A DNA stretch of 59,002 bases, from positions 1 to 59,002 of the forward strand of contig NZ_JMLW01000020.1 in assembly GCF_000686905.1 (NCBI RefSeq), in the 5' to 3' direction. A model generated the notes under the pieces. It saw only the letters and a program-made list of their open reading frames with translations. It was not told where the DNA came from and did not search any database. The position numbers were made by a program, and so were the translations under genes. The stretch is from Marinospirillum insulare DSM 21763. Lineage in GTDB: Bacteria > Pseudomonadota > Gammaproteobacteria > Pseudomonadales > Halomonadaceae. Below, piece by piece: positions 1 to 7,564 of the stretch (its first letter is position 1; the number at the start of each line of letters is the position of its first letter).

Positions 1-34
1 GTTGCTCTCTGGTGAGCTGTGTGTAGTGTCTCAT
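1..34 (-). CDS. IS30-family transposase, N-terminal fragment cut by the window edge
   Basis: Only the first 11 codons are visible. From the ATG at 34 the minus strand reads MRHYTQLTREQ, which fits the conserved N-terminus of IS30-family transposases (pattern: xYxQLTxEQR, leading into a helix-turn-helix). A purine-rich stretch, GAGAAG, sits just upstream of the ATG. The rest of the gene, including the DDE catalytic domain, would lie to the left of base 1. It is too short to say whether the copy is intact. Confidence 0.75.
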   Translation of the reverse strand, partial: MRHYTQLTREQ

Positions 35-136
35 GTTTGCTTCTCATTCTTGGTCGATTGAAAAGCATAAGATGCTACAGCAGCTTGCCATCCAATCCTA
101 GTTTAATGAGTTGCACTTGAGAGTTGAATCCAGGAA
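1..136 (-). mobile_element. IS30-family element, left end (partial)
   Basis: This is the 5' end of an insertion sequence that continues off the left edge. A 27-bp terminal inverted repeat lies at 110-136. On the minus strand it reads from the outside inwards as TTCCTGGATTCAACT, then ends AGTGCAAC. It matches 23 of 27 bases of the repeat at 58643-58669 at the other end of the window. Inside it, on the minus strand, a transposase reading frame starts at 34. The repeat and the protein start together support an IS30-family left end. No target duplication can be judged because the other end of this copy is outside the window. Confidence 0.85.
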
Positions 137-143
137 CTATAAT
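117..143 (+). promoter_or_regulatory. Candidate hybrid promoter facing out of the IS30 end
   Basis: A TTGAGA hexamer at 117-122 lies inside the IS inverted repeat, and a perfect TATAAT lies at 138-143 just outside it. The spacer is 15 bp, short of the preferred 17, so strength is uncertain. It points at the cytochrome genes that start at 278. IS30-family members such as ISAba125 are known to supply outward -35 elements to neighbouring genes. That this one does so is inference. Confidence 0.4.
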
Positions 144-277
144 ATTAAACTGGTTAGCAAATAATTAAAGTGCTGGACACCTAATGTACCAAGCCTAATT
201 GAGTAATAAATATATATGAAGGATGCTGCGTTTAACTTTGAATGGCGGCTAATTTTTGCGTGATGGAGTGCGAGCGA

Positions 278-1651
278 ATGAAAAAGTTGCGACTACTTTT
301 AATTGTCGGAGTCGTAGGGTTGATTCTGGCATTTGTTTTAGGGCAATTACTGCCTAACTTCCGTACCACGACTAGTGGGTTGCAGGTCGATATTAATGAT
401 CCTGCATTAATCAAAAAAGGTGAATATATAGCACGTACAGGTGACTGTGTGGCTTGCCATACTACGCTTGGCGGCGAAGATTATGCCGGCGGTTTACCTA
501 TGCTTACTCCTCTGGGAGCAGTTTATTCAACCAACATTACTCCAGATAAAGAAACCGGTATTGGTAATTATACTTTTGACGATTTCAACAATGCTACTAA
601 GCATGGTGTTCGTAGGGATAACAGTGCACTCTACCCAGCTATGCCTTATCCGTCTTACCAAATTATGCCCGATGAAGACGTAGCGGCTATGTACGCTTTC
701 TTTATGTCGGGTGTTAAAGCGGTTAAGCAAGAGAATAAGCCTAGCGAATTACCTCCTATTTTAAATTGGCGTTGGCCTTTAGCTTACTGGCAGGCAATTT
801 TTGCTCCAGAGCGTGAATTCATTCCTGAAACTAAAGATGCCGTGTTAGCGCGTGGTCAGTATTTAGTTGAAGGCCCAGGCCACTGTGGTTCTTGCCACAC
901 TGAGCGTGGTATTGGTTTCCAAGAGCTAACTTTAACTAACGCTTCTGATGCGTTTTTAAGTGGCGCTGTTATTGATGGCTGGCGCGCAAAAAGCTTACGC
1001 GGCGAGCATCGTGGTTTAGGTACTTGGACTACTGAAGAGCTAGTCGATTTCTTCAAAACTGGCCGTACCGATATTACAGCTGCCTTTGGTGCCATGGCTG
1101 AAGTGGTTGAGCACAGTACTCAATATATGACTGATGCTGACCTTTATGCCATGTCTGCTTATTTGAAAACTCTAACCCCAGCACCGGGTGAAGAAGTTAC
1201 TCTTCCTGTAAAAGAAGACGTAACCACCCAAAAGTTGCTAGATGGTGTTTACGATTCGCGTGGCGCCATTTTATACGTTGAATACTGTACGGTTTGTCAC
1301 CGTGCCGATGGTAAGGGCGTACCACGCATCTTCCCAGCCTTAGATGGCAACAGTGCGGTTTATTCAAATGATGCTGACTCGGTTTTGCAAATCACCCTAA
1401 GCGGTGGCCGTATGCCGAATACACCTTATGATCGTATGGCTTTCACCATGCCTGAGTTTATTAACTTAAGTGATGCTGATATAGCTGAAGTGGTTAACTA
1501 TATTCGTAATAGCTGGACCAATCAGGCCAGTGAAATTGATGTAGATGATGTTGTTGCTATGCGCCACTTTCTGTCTAAAAAACCAAAAACAGGTACGGAT
1601 ATAGCGCCTGACTTAAGCATTGATGCTGCACCAAAAGGAGCTGGCAAATGA
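278..1651 (+). CDS. Membrane-anchored triheme cytochrome c (AdhB / gluconate-dehydrogenase cytochrome-subunit type)
   Basis: The protein carries electrons between a periplasmic dehydrogenase and the membrane respiratory chain. Counted from the ATG at 278 it has an N-terminal hydrophobic anchor (residues about 4-25), then three CxxCH heme-binding motifs, near residues 57-61 (CVACH), 203-207 (CGSCH) and 337-341 (CTVCH). The architecture and motif spacing match the triheme subunit of membrane alcohol and gluconate dehydrogenases. An in-frame ATG exists at 242, but the one at 278 has GGAG nine bases upstream and begins directly with the anchor, so I chose it. The stop overlaps the next start as ATGA, so the two cytochromes are translationally coupled. 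The partner here is TsdA-like, not a flavin or PQQ dehydrogenase, so the likely job is to accept electrons from that enzyme. This is inference from the operon. Confidence 0.85.
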   Translation: MKKLRLLLIVGVVGLILAFVLGQLLPNFRTTTSGLQVDINDPALIKKGEYIARTGDCVACHTTLGGEDYAGGLPMLTPLGAVYSTNITPDKETGIGNYTFDDFNNATKHGVRRDNSALYPAMPYPSYQIMPDEDVAAMYAFFMSGVKAVKQENKPSELPPILNWRWPLAYWQAIFAPEREFIPETKDAVLARGQYLVEGPGHCGSCHTERGIGFQELTLTNASDAFLSGAVIDGWRAKSLRGEHRGLGTWTTEELVDFFKTGRTDITAAFGAMAEVVEHSTQYMTDADLYAMSAYLKTLTPAPGEEVTLPVKEDVTTQKLLDGVYDSRGAILYVEYCTVCHRADGKGVPRIFPALDGNSAVYSNDADSVLQITLSGGRMPNTPYDRMAFTMPEFINLSDADIAEVVNYIRNSWTNQASEIDVDDVVAMRHFLSKKPKTGTDIAPDLSIDAAPKGAGK

Positions 1652-2553
1652 ATAATCGAATGATGATGAATCTGCTTGTTATGGCATTTTTTGTTGTGGG
1701 CGTTGGTGGCTGTTCTAAGCCTGAACCTGTTGAGCATAATGCAACTGAGTTCAAGCTAGTCACAACGGACGATGCTAACGAAGATATTGGCACTTACTAT
1801 TTGCCACAAGATACGTCTATTTTAGATGAGCCGAATGCTGATGAGATTTTCTACGGTAAGCGTTTGTTGAATGAAACTAAACGTCTACTGCCTGATCATG
1901 TTGGTGCGGCAATGAACTGTAATAGTTGCCATATTTCGCAGGGTAAAATTCCGCTAGGTGACCCCTACATCAATAGTTTTATAACTTACCCGCGTGTTAT
2001 GCCACGCTCGAATACTATGGTCGATTTAGAAGGCCGCATTAATGGTTGTTTTCAGCGTTCTATGAATGGCAAGCCTTTGCCGCGTGAATCAGCTGAAATG
2101 AAGGCGATGATTGCCTACATGGAATGGCTAGCACAAAACACGCCAGATAATGCCAAGGTTGATATCAGTAATGCCGGTAAAGTTGATACTTCTTTAGTAG
2201 GCGATCCTGTAAGAGGTGAAAAAATTTACTACGTCCAATGTGCAACTTGCCATGGTGATAACGGCGAAGGTATTAAAGACAGCCGTGGCGATATTGTTTT
2301 CCCACCTTTATGGGGCGATGAATCCTTTAATATTGGTGCCGGTATGGCACGTACTTACAAAGCAGCCTCTTTTGTGAAGTACAATATGCCCATGGGGATT
2401 CAAACCAAAGGTTTGTGGGGTCACGGTAACGTGCTAAGTGATCAAGATGCGGTTGACGTATCGGAATACTTTACTCATAAGCCACGTCCAGATTTTCCTG
2501 GTAAGGTTAATGACTGGCCCACAGGTAAAAAACCAAAAGATTCTCGTTACTAG
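1648..2553 (+). CDS. tsdA: Diheme cytochrome c, TsdA-like thiosulfate dehydrogenase (lipoprotein)
   Basis: Predicted to oxidise two thiosulfate to tetrathionate in the periplasm, or to work in reverse as a tetrathionate reductase. A lipoprotein signal ends in a VGGC lipobox with Cys22. Heme 1 is CNSCH (91-95) and heme 2 is CATCH (198-202). Cys134, in the RxNxCFxRSxNG stretch, sits 39 residues after His95. That is the spacing I recall for the unusual Cys axial ligand of heme 1 in Allochromatium TsdA. Met247 or Lys244 could ligate heme 2. At 301 residues it is a normal length for the family. Being a lipoprotein ties it to the membrane beside its triheme partner. Alternative: another diheme c-type protein of the same fold with a different substrate. 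Confidence 0.78.
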   Translation: MNNRMMMNLLVMAFFVVGVGGCSKPEPVEHNATEFKLVTTDDANEDIGTYYLPQDTSILDEPNADEIFYGKRLLNETKRLLPDHVGAAMNCNSCHISQGKIPLGDPYINSFITYPRVMPRSNTMVDLEGRINGCFQRSMNGKPLPRESAEMKAMIAYMEWLAQNTPDNAKVDISNAGKVDTSLVGDPVRGEKIYYVQCATCHGDNGEGIKDSRGDIVFPPLWGDESFNIGAGMARTYKAASFVKYNMPMGIQTKGLWGHGNVLSDQDAVDVSEYFTHKPRPDFPGKVNDWPTGKKPKDSRY

Positions 2554-2587
2554 GTATTGCTTGAATTTACCTAAGTAGTAGAACTCT

Positions 2588-2625
2588 AAAAGCCTCAAGT
2601 GCCTAACTAGCCTTGAGGCTTTTTT
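2588..2625 (+). terminator. Rho-independent terminator after the cytochrome operon
   Basis: A 12-bp perfect stem, AAAAGCCTCAAG paired with CTTGAGGCTTTT, with a 12-base loop, runs straight into a T-rich tract. It lies 35 bases after the tsdA-like stop and isolates this operon from the gene at 2709. Confidence 0.9.
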
Positions 2626-2708
2626 GTTTTTAATTTTTGTAGAAGATAGCCAAAACACTTGGCTTGGTTTAGTCTCTAGGTAGGCAAAGTTACTGGGGAA
2701 GTGTTTGA

Positions 2709-4433
2709 ATGCAAAAGAAAAATATTATTTCTGATCGTTTAACCGGCTTAGTGCTTAAACGAGCTTTAGATGCTGCTAGCTCTCAAACGGGTGTAAAGCT
2801 TCAGGCTTTAGTGAATGATAAACAAGTGGCAGATGTTGAGCCAATAGTTATTGCCAGCTTGTTGGTTGATCGTGAAAAAAATCATTTAAAAATTCAGTTG
2901 CGAGGCGTTAGCCAAGAGATTAATGCTTGGGCACGTTGGACATTATTTCGACTATTAACTAAGCACCGTAACTTATTGCATGAAAGTAATAGTTTGGAAG
3001 TTTTACACACAGAAATAAAAGACGATAAGTTAACACTAACTTTAGAAATGCCTAACCAACTTGTTAAGGTTTTTAATCGTGAATTTTTCCGTATTTCTCT
3101 TGGTCAGCATTTAGTTCTGCCAGTAACCCTACACCTAGATAACTTAACAGTTGAAGGCAGGTTAGTTGATTTCTCTGCTGGCGGTTGCCGTGTTGCTTTG
3201 TCGCCGCAGTTAGCTTTGTATTTAATTCAACCGGTTAACGCACCTTTACGTTCAACTATTACTTTTCCTAATGGTCAAACACTAACAACTAGTTTTGAAA
3301 TGACTTATTTGCAGCCTCAAGAAAATTTTACTCACGCTTTGGTGGGTTGCCATTTTATTCATGAGTCTTTAGATGATGAAAAACTGTTTGTGCATCGTAC
3401 TTTTGAAATTGAACGCGAAGTTGCAAGGTTAAGCAATGTGCAGCGCACGGTTAAGCACCAGTCACCTCTTTTTATAGCTAAGGATAAAAAAGCATATAAA
3501 AACATTGGTTTAGAAAAGAACCTTTCGCCAATAGCTGCTTTGTTAATGCCGCAAGGTTATGCGATAAAAATTCAAACTTGGGCAGATCAGCTTGCTTTGC
3601 AAGCCTTAATGTTAGCCATGAATCAAAAGCTGAAGCCTAATAAACTTAAACCTTTAGCTATTGAGCTTATTGAAGCATTAGAAAAGGATGAGAATGCTTT
3701 TAGGTTGGCGTTACACCAAGCCAATACAGCCAGTATTAACCCCGTTATTTTGCATACCTTACGTGTTATTAGCCATTGTTTTCCTTTGGTCTTTAAAATT
3801 GGTATTCGTCGCGGTATGGAATTAGCAGTGATGATGTCTTTATTACTGCATGATTTAGGTAAATTATCGGTGAGTAGGCAGCCGTGTTTTAACCCCTTAA
3901 AGCTAATGCCAGAAAAACTAAGGTTAATGAAACAGCACCAAATACAGTTGCTTAGAGCAGCTAGTGCTTTACGTTGGATTCCCCCTTCTATCGGTGAATC
4001 GTTAATGGTGAATGCTAATGAGCGTTTAGATGGGTCTGGTTATCCACGAGGGTTGCAGCAAGATAAACTCGATGCTTTATCGCGCTTAGTAGCGGTATGT
4101 AAGGTGTTAGATTGCTTGGTGCACGGCTATAACGACCCTGCCATGCGCTGGCGCGATGCCTATAAATGGGTTCATAGGCACAAGCATTGGTTTGATATGC
4201 CGATGTTGAAGCATTTTATTAGGCTGTATGGTTTACGACCCTTGTGCAGCCGTGTGGTTTATAGTGGTGGTTTTGTTGCGAGTGTGACTCAGGTAGGTAA
4301 GCAGGGTGAGATTCTTGAGGTGGTGTTGCTTAAATCAAATAAGCACCCTGCTGCAAGTATTGGTAGACGCGTTAATACGCCGGAAGAATTTGCTAAATTA
4401 GGTAAAATAAAAGGTACTTTAGGGCCTGTTTAA
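2709..4433 (+). CDS. PilZ domain / degenerate HD-GYP domain protein
   Basis: Probably a cytoplasmic cyclic-di-GMP responsive protein. Residues about 1-105 look like a YcgR-type N-terminal domain. A PilZ domain follows (about 118-235) with both c-di-GMP contacts present: RxxxR (Arg124, Arg128) and DxSxxG (Asp154, Ser156, Gly159). Residues about 290-540 resemble an HD-GYP phosphodiesterase: HDLGK at 381-385 and DGSGYP at 441-446. However, the HHE that normally precedes DGxGYP reads NANE here, and the later D-x-x-D pair is changed to CKVLDCL. Metal binding may therefore be impaired. The gene has its own upstream gap after a terminator and ends 1 bp from the convergent gene at 4435. It could be a c-di-GMP sensor that no longer cleaves, or an enzyme with altered metal ligands. 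Confidence 0.75.
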   Translation: MQKKNIISDRLTGLVLKRALDAASSQTGVKLQALVNDKQVADVEPIVIASLLVDREKNHLKIQLRGVSQEINAWARWTLFRLLTKHRNLLHESNSLEVLHTEIKDDKLTLTLEMPNQLVKVFNREFFRISLGQHLVLPVTLHLDNLTVEGRLVDFSAGGCRVALSPQLALYLIQPVNAPLRSTITFPNGQTLTTSFEMTYLQPQENFTHALVGCHFIHESLDDEKLFVHRTFEIEREVARLSNVQRTVKHQSPLFIAKDKKAYKNIGLEKNLSPIAALLMPQGYAIKIQTWADQLALQALMLAMNQKLKPNKLKPLAIELIEALEKDENAFRLALHQANTASINPVILHTLRVISHCFPLVFKIGIRRGMELAVMMSLLLHDLGKLSVSRQPCFNPLKLMPEKLRLMKQHQIQLLRAASALRWIPPSIGESLMVNANERLDGSGYPRGLQQDKLDALSRLVAVCKVLDCLVHGYNDPAMRWRDAYKWVHRHKHWFDMPMLKHFIRLYGLRPLCSRVVYSGGFVASVTQVGKQGEILEVVLLKSNKHPAASIGRRVNTPEEFAKLGKIKGTLGPV

Positions 4434-4434
4434 T

Positions 4435-5781
4435 TTAGCGTTCTAAAGGTTCTATGGGTTGAAAAATACCTGTTTTACTCATGTTTCTAACCAGTTCAAA
4501 ACGTTCTAGCGCTATCACTGGATCAACTTCTTTTAGGTTATGGAAGTTGATTTCAGCAAAGACTGGGCGTTTAACCCTAGCGGCAAAAAGGTAGTCATCT
4601 TGAATATTGCCCGTGGCTGGGTTTAGGCGCTGGCTGTAGCCAGAGATAACCAGTTCTTCTAGGCTAGGTAGGGTATGAAAAGCCGTACCTATAATGCGTA
4701 GCACTACGCTATGCACATGACGCGCATAGTCACGGCGTATTTGTGTGGCACTTTTATCGGTAATGACCAACCTTAAATCTCGCACTCCCATACGCGCTTC
4801 TTGGGTTGGCAGCATTTCTATTTCTGGTAGGTCTACGTCTAGCAGAAGTTTTTTGCTTTCCTTGTCTAGCTCAAAGTCGATCAAGGTTTCTCTTGCCCAA
4901 TCGAGTGCGTTTAACTCAGCTTTTAATACTTCAGTCATAACCTGAGTATCTGTTTCAAGACGGTCTGCAAAGGTGTCTGCTAGTTTTCTTTGCTCAGTAT
5001 CATGCACTTGCTTACGTTCACGCCAAGCGGTTAGCTCTGCTTGGTAGGCTGCTCGAGGTTCGGCTTGCTCAGCTTCTAAACGAAACTTTTCTGCTTCCCA
5101 AGCTTGGTAAGCTTTTTGCCAAGCATTAACTTGGGCTTGCCACTCATTTAGTATTTTAGCTTTACGCCCAGGAATAATTTTATCTTTCCAGCTGATGTCT
5201 GGCGCACTCGGTTTTACTGGTGCTTTAGGGGCTGCTGCAAACTTTGGTTGCTCAGGATGAGCTTCAGGAAAAGGCTCTATCTGGTGGCGAAGTGAAGTGG
5301 TATCGGGCGTTAAAATATCTAGGTGAGGATTTACCAGTAGGTCATGGTCACCATTAATATTTTCCATTTGCTTTTCTAGCCATTCTTGAATTTCGGCATT
5401 GAAGTTAAGCAGGAGTTTACGCCTTTCTTCACTTGCTAAAGGTGTGCCATTGGCGGTACTTAAAAGTAGGTTGCCTTTCTCGTCTAAGTCTAAAGTAAGT
5501 TCGGCTAGGTCAGGGTTGTTTTCTAAAGCGACTGTTTGTCTTTCTAGGCGGTTTTGGCGTTTTTCTTCTTGCTCGCCACGCTTACGTTGGTTAACGCTTC
5601 TGTCTAAGCGAGTTCGATAAGAAAGGCCTGTACCCGGCAAACCTAAGTTGCCATGCACACCTTGATTACCAGCCGTTACGGTTGCGCCTCTTACGCCTGC
5701 AGATACGCTAACACCACGCTTACCAATATTTAAACGAATACCCGGCGCAATGCGGATGCTATTGCGAAAACGAAATGCCAT
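4435..5781 (-). CDS. DUF4236 N-terminal domain protein of unknown function
   Basis: The first 55 residues match the DUF4236 pattern: FRFRxSIRIAPGIRLNIGKRG followed by a Gly/Val-rich stretch ending GLPGTGLSYR. The remaining 390 residues are not recognised. They include a Lys/Glu/Gln-rich, probably helical or coiled-coil region (about 65-110 and 200-290) and a more globular C-terminal part. There is no signal peptide or membrane segment. It stands alone, convergent with the PilZ/HD-GYP gene and about 90 bp upstream of nothing obviously related (the cyd operon ends at 5870 on the same strand). DUF4236 proteins are widespread but uncharacterised, so no role is assigned. Confidence 0.7.
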   Translation of the reverse strand: MAFRFRNSIRIAPGIRLNIGKRGVSVSAGVRGATVTAGNQGVHGNLGLPGTGLSYRTRLDRSVNQRKRGEQEEKRQNRLERQTVALENNPDLAELTLDLDEKGNLLLSTANGTPLASEERRKLLLNFNAEIQEWLEKQMENINGDHDLLVNPHLDILTPDTTSLRHQIEPFPEAHPEQPKFAAAPKAPVKPSAPDISWKDKIIPGRKAKILNEWQAQVNAWQKAYQAWEAEKFRLEAEQAEPRAAYQAELTAWRERKQVHDTEQRKLADTFADRLETDTQVMTEVLKAELNALDWARETLIDFELDKESKKLLLDVDLPEIEMLPTQEARMGVRDLRLVITDKSATQIRRDYARHVHSVVLRIIGTAFHTLPSLEELVISGYSQRLNPATGNIQDDYLFAARVKRPVFAEINFHNLKEVDPVIALERFELVRNMSKTGIFQPIEPLER

Positions 5782-5869
5782 TTAAAAACTCCAACTGATA
5801 CTAGGCGATAAAGCTAGCTAGTATAACTGCTTCCAAAAAAGTTTGTTGTCAGCGTAAAAGCTAGTTGAT

Positions 5870-7564
5870 TTATTGGCTAGCAAGTAAGTCTTGTAGATGA
5901 ATATGCCTATTACATTCAGGAAGAGCTTTTAAATCATGGGCTAAGAGCAGCGCAGTACGATTTTTTAACCAAGCCTCTAGCCTAGGGCGAATGGTCGCTT
6001 GGGTGGCTAGGTCTAGGCTACTAAAGGGTTCATCTAAAATAACTAGGGCAGGATCTTTTAGAATGACTCTGGCTAAGGCTAAGCGTCTTGCTTGGCCACC
6101 TGATAGCTGACGACCGGTTTCGCCTACCCAAGTATTTAGCTGTTCTGGAAAAGCCGCTACTTCATCTTGTAAATCGACTAGTTCTAAAACAGCCCAAAGC
6201 TCGTCATCAGTGGCATCAGCTTTTGCTAGGCGAAGATTTTCTGCTATTGAGGTGGCGAATAAATCTGACTGCTGGGTTAGGTAGCCAATTTGTGCTTGCC
6301 AGTCGGTTAAACTTAAATCCTTTAAATTCAGCTGTTTGCCATCTGCTTCTACTAGCATTGCACCGGCTTGTGGGTCGCTTAATCGCGCCGCTAATCTTGC
6401 CAAGGTGCTTTTACCTAAACCTGATTCACCCAATAAAGCGAGCTTTTCACCAGGTTTAAGTTGTAGGTTTATATGCGTAAACACCTGCTGGCTACCCAGT
6501 TTTACACTGACGCCTTGCCAAAGCAGGGTGGAATGGAGTGGAAAGTTTGTTGGTAAGGCTTGGGGGTTGTTAGAGCTTAGTAAATGGCTTTGTAAATTTT
6601 CGGTTTTATTCAAGCGTTGGGCTGCGGCAAGGGTTGATCCCCAGCTAGCAAAAGCAGTAGGCAGGTTAACAAATACTTCTTGCATGGCCATAAGAGCTAA
6701 GGGAATAAGCACCAGCATAGGGCCACTTAACCAGCCTTGTTGGTAGGCTTGGGCTGCTAAAAGTAAGCAAGCTGCTACGGTTAGTTGCAGTAAAAGGGTT
6801 TGTAGCCCAGCACCCCAGGCAGTCACTTGTTGAAGACGCTGTTGGTCACGCATTTCTACTTCTTGAGCAGCAATAAGCTGTTGTTGATATTTGCTAAGGC
6901 TATGGCTAGCTTGCAGTTCACCTAAGCCTTCAACCTGTTCAACCAGCAAGCTACGCTGAGCCTCTTGCTGACTGACTAAGCGATAACTAACGGCTTTACC
7001 AGCTTGTGCCATTCCCCAAGTACTAACTGCTAGGGTCAGCAAGAGCATTAAGGCTGCTAAGCCAGCCAGTTGTAAATGAAAAAAAGCTAAGAAAACAATG
7101 ACAAAAATAAGTGTTACCAAGGCAACCAAGGGTGGAGCTAATAGTCTTAGGTACAGATTATCTAGGGTATCAACATCAGTGATTAAGCGATTAACCCATT
7201 GGGAGGCACGAAACTTAGCGGCTGTTTGATCATCTAGCAGGGTTAGGTTTTTAAACAAGCGAACCCGCAAACGGGCTAAAAGCTGTAAAACCGTGTCGTG
7301 GTTGTAAACCCTTTCTGTATAACGAGCAACCGTACGCGTGAGTGCAAAAAACCTAATGCCTCCACCTGGGCTATAAATATCTAAGTTAATCGCTATGCCA
7401 GCGGCCCAAGCAAGGGCTGTAACCCCTGTTGCAGTAATAAACCAGCCTGACAAGGCTAATAACCCTATAGCCGATAAATAGGTAATAAATATCAGTAAAG
7501 CACCTACCAGCAGGCGCTTTTTATCTTGCAACATTAGGTCTAGCCAAGGCTTAAGTGGATGCAT
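5870..7564 (-). CDS. cydC: Heterodimeric ABC exporter subunit CydC (cytochrome bd assembly)
   Basis: With CydD it forms an inner-membrane ABC exporter of cysteine and glutathione (and possibly heme) needed for assembly of cytochrome bd. The N-terminal half (about 1-320) has six predicted membrane helices. The nucleotide-binding domain follows, with a Walker A GESGLGKST, signature LSGGQ and Walker B LVILDEP. Length, 564 residues, is normal. It starts with ATG at 7564, overlapping the end of cydD by 14 bp, so the two are translationally coupled. It is the last gene of the cydABDC operon. Confidence 0.93.
   Translation of the reverse strand: MHPLKPWLDLMLQDKKRLLVGALLIFITYLSAIGLLALSGWFITATGVTALAWAAGIAINLDIYSPGGGIRFFALTRTVARYTERVYNHDTVLQLLARLRVRLFKNLTLLDDQTAAKFRASQWVNRLITDVDTLDNLYLRLLAPPLVALVTLIFVIVFLAFFHLQLAGLAALMLLLTLAVSTWGMAQAGKAVSYRLVSQQEAQRSLLVEQVEGLGELQASHSLSKYQQQLIAAQEVEMRDQQRLQQVTAWGAGLQTLLLQLTVAACLLLAAQAYQQGWLSGPMLVLIPLALMAMQEVFVNLPTAFASWGSTLAAAQRLNKTENLQSHLLSSNNPQALPTNFPLHSTLLWQGVSVKLGSQQVFTHINLQLKPGEKLALLGESGLGKSTLARLAARLSDPQAGAMLVEADGKQLNLKDLSLTDWQAQIGYLTQQSDLFATSIAENLRLAKADATDDELWAVLELVDLQDEVAAFPEQLNTWVGETGRQLSGGQARRLALARVILKDPALVILDEPFSSLDLATQATIRPRLEAWLKNRTALLLAHDLKALPECNRHIHLQDLLASQ

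Noticed and set aside
1-110. Transposase C-terminus at the left edge on the plus strand
   Set aside because: The frame leading into GTTGCACTT has in-frame stops and no DDE-domain residues; the minus-strand start codon fits a left end instead.
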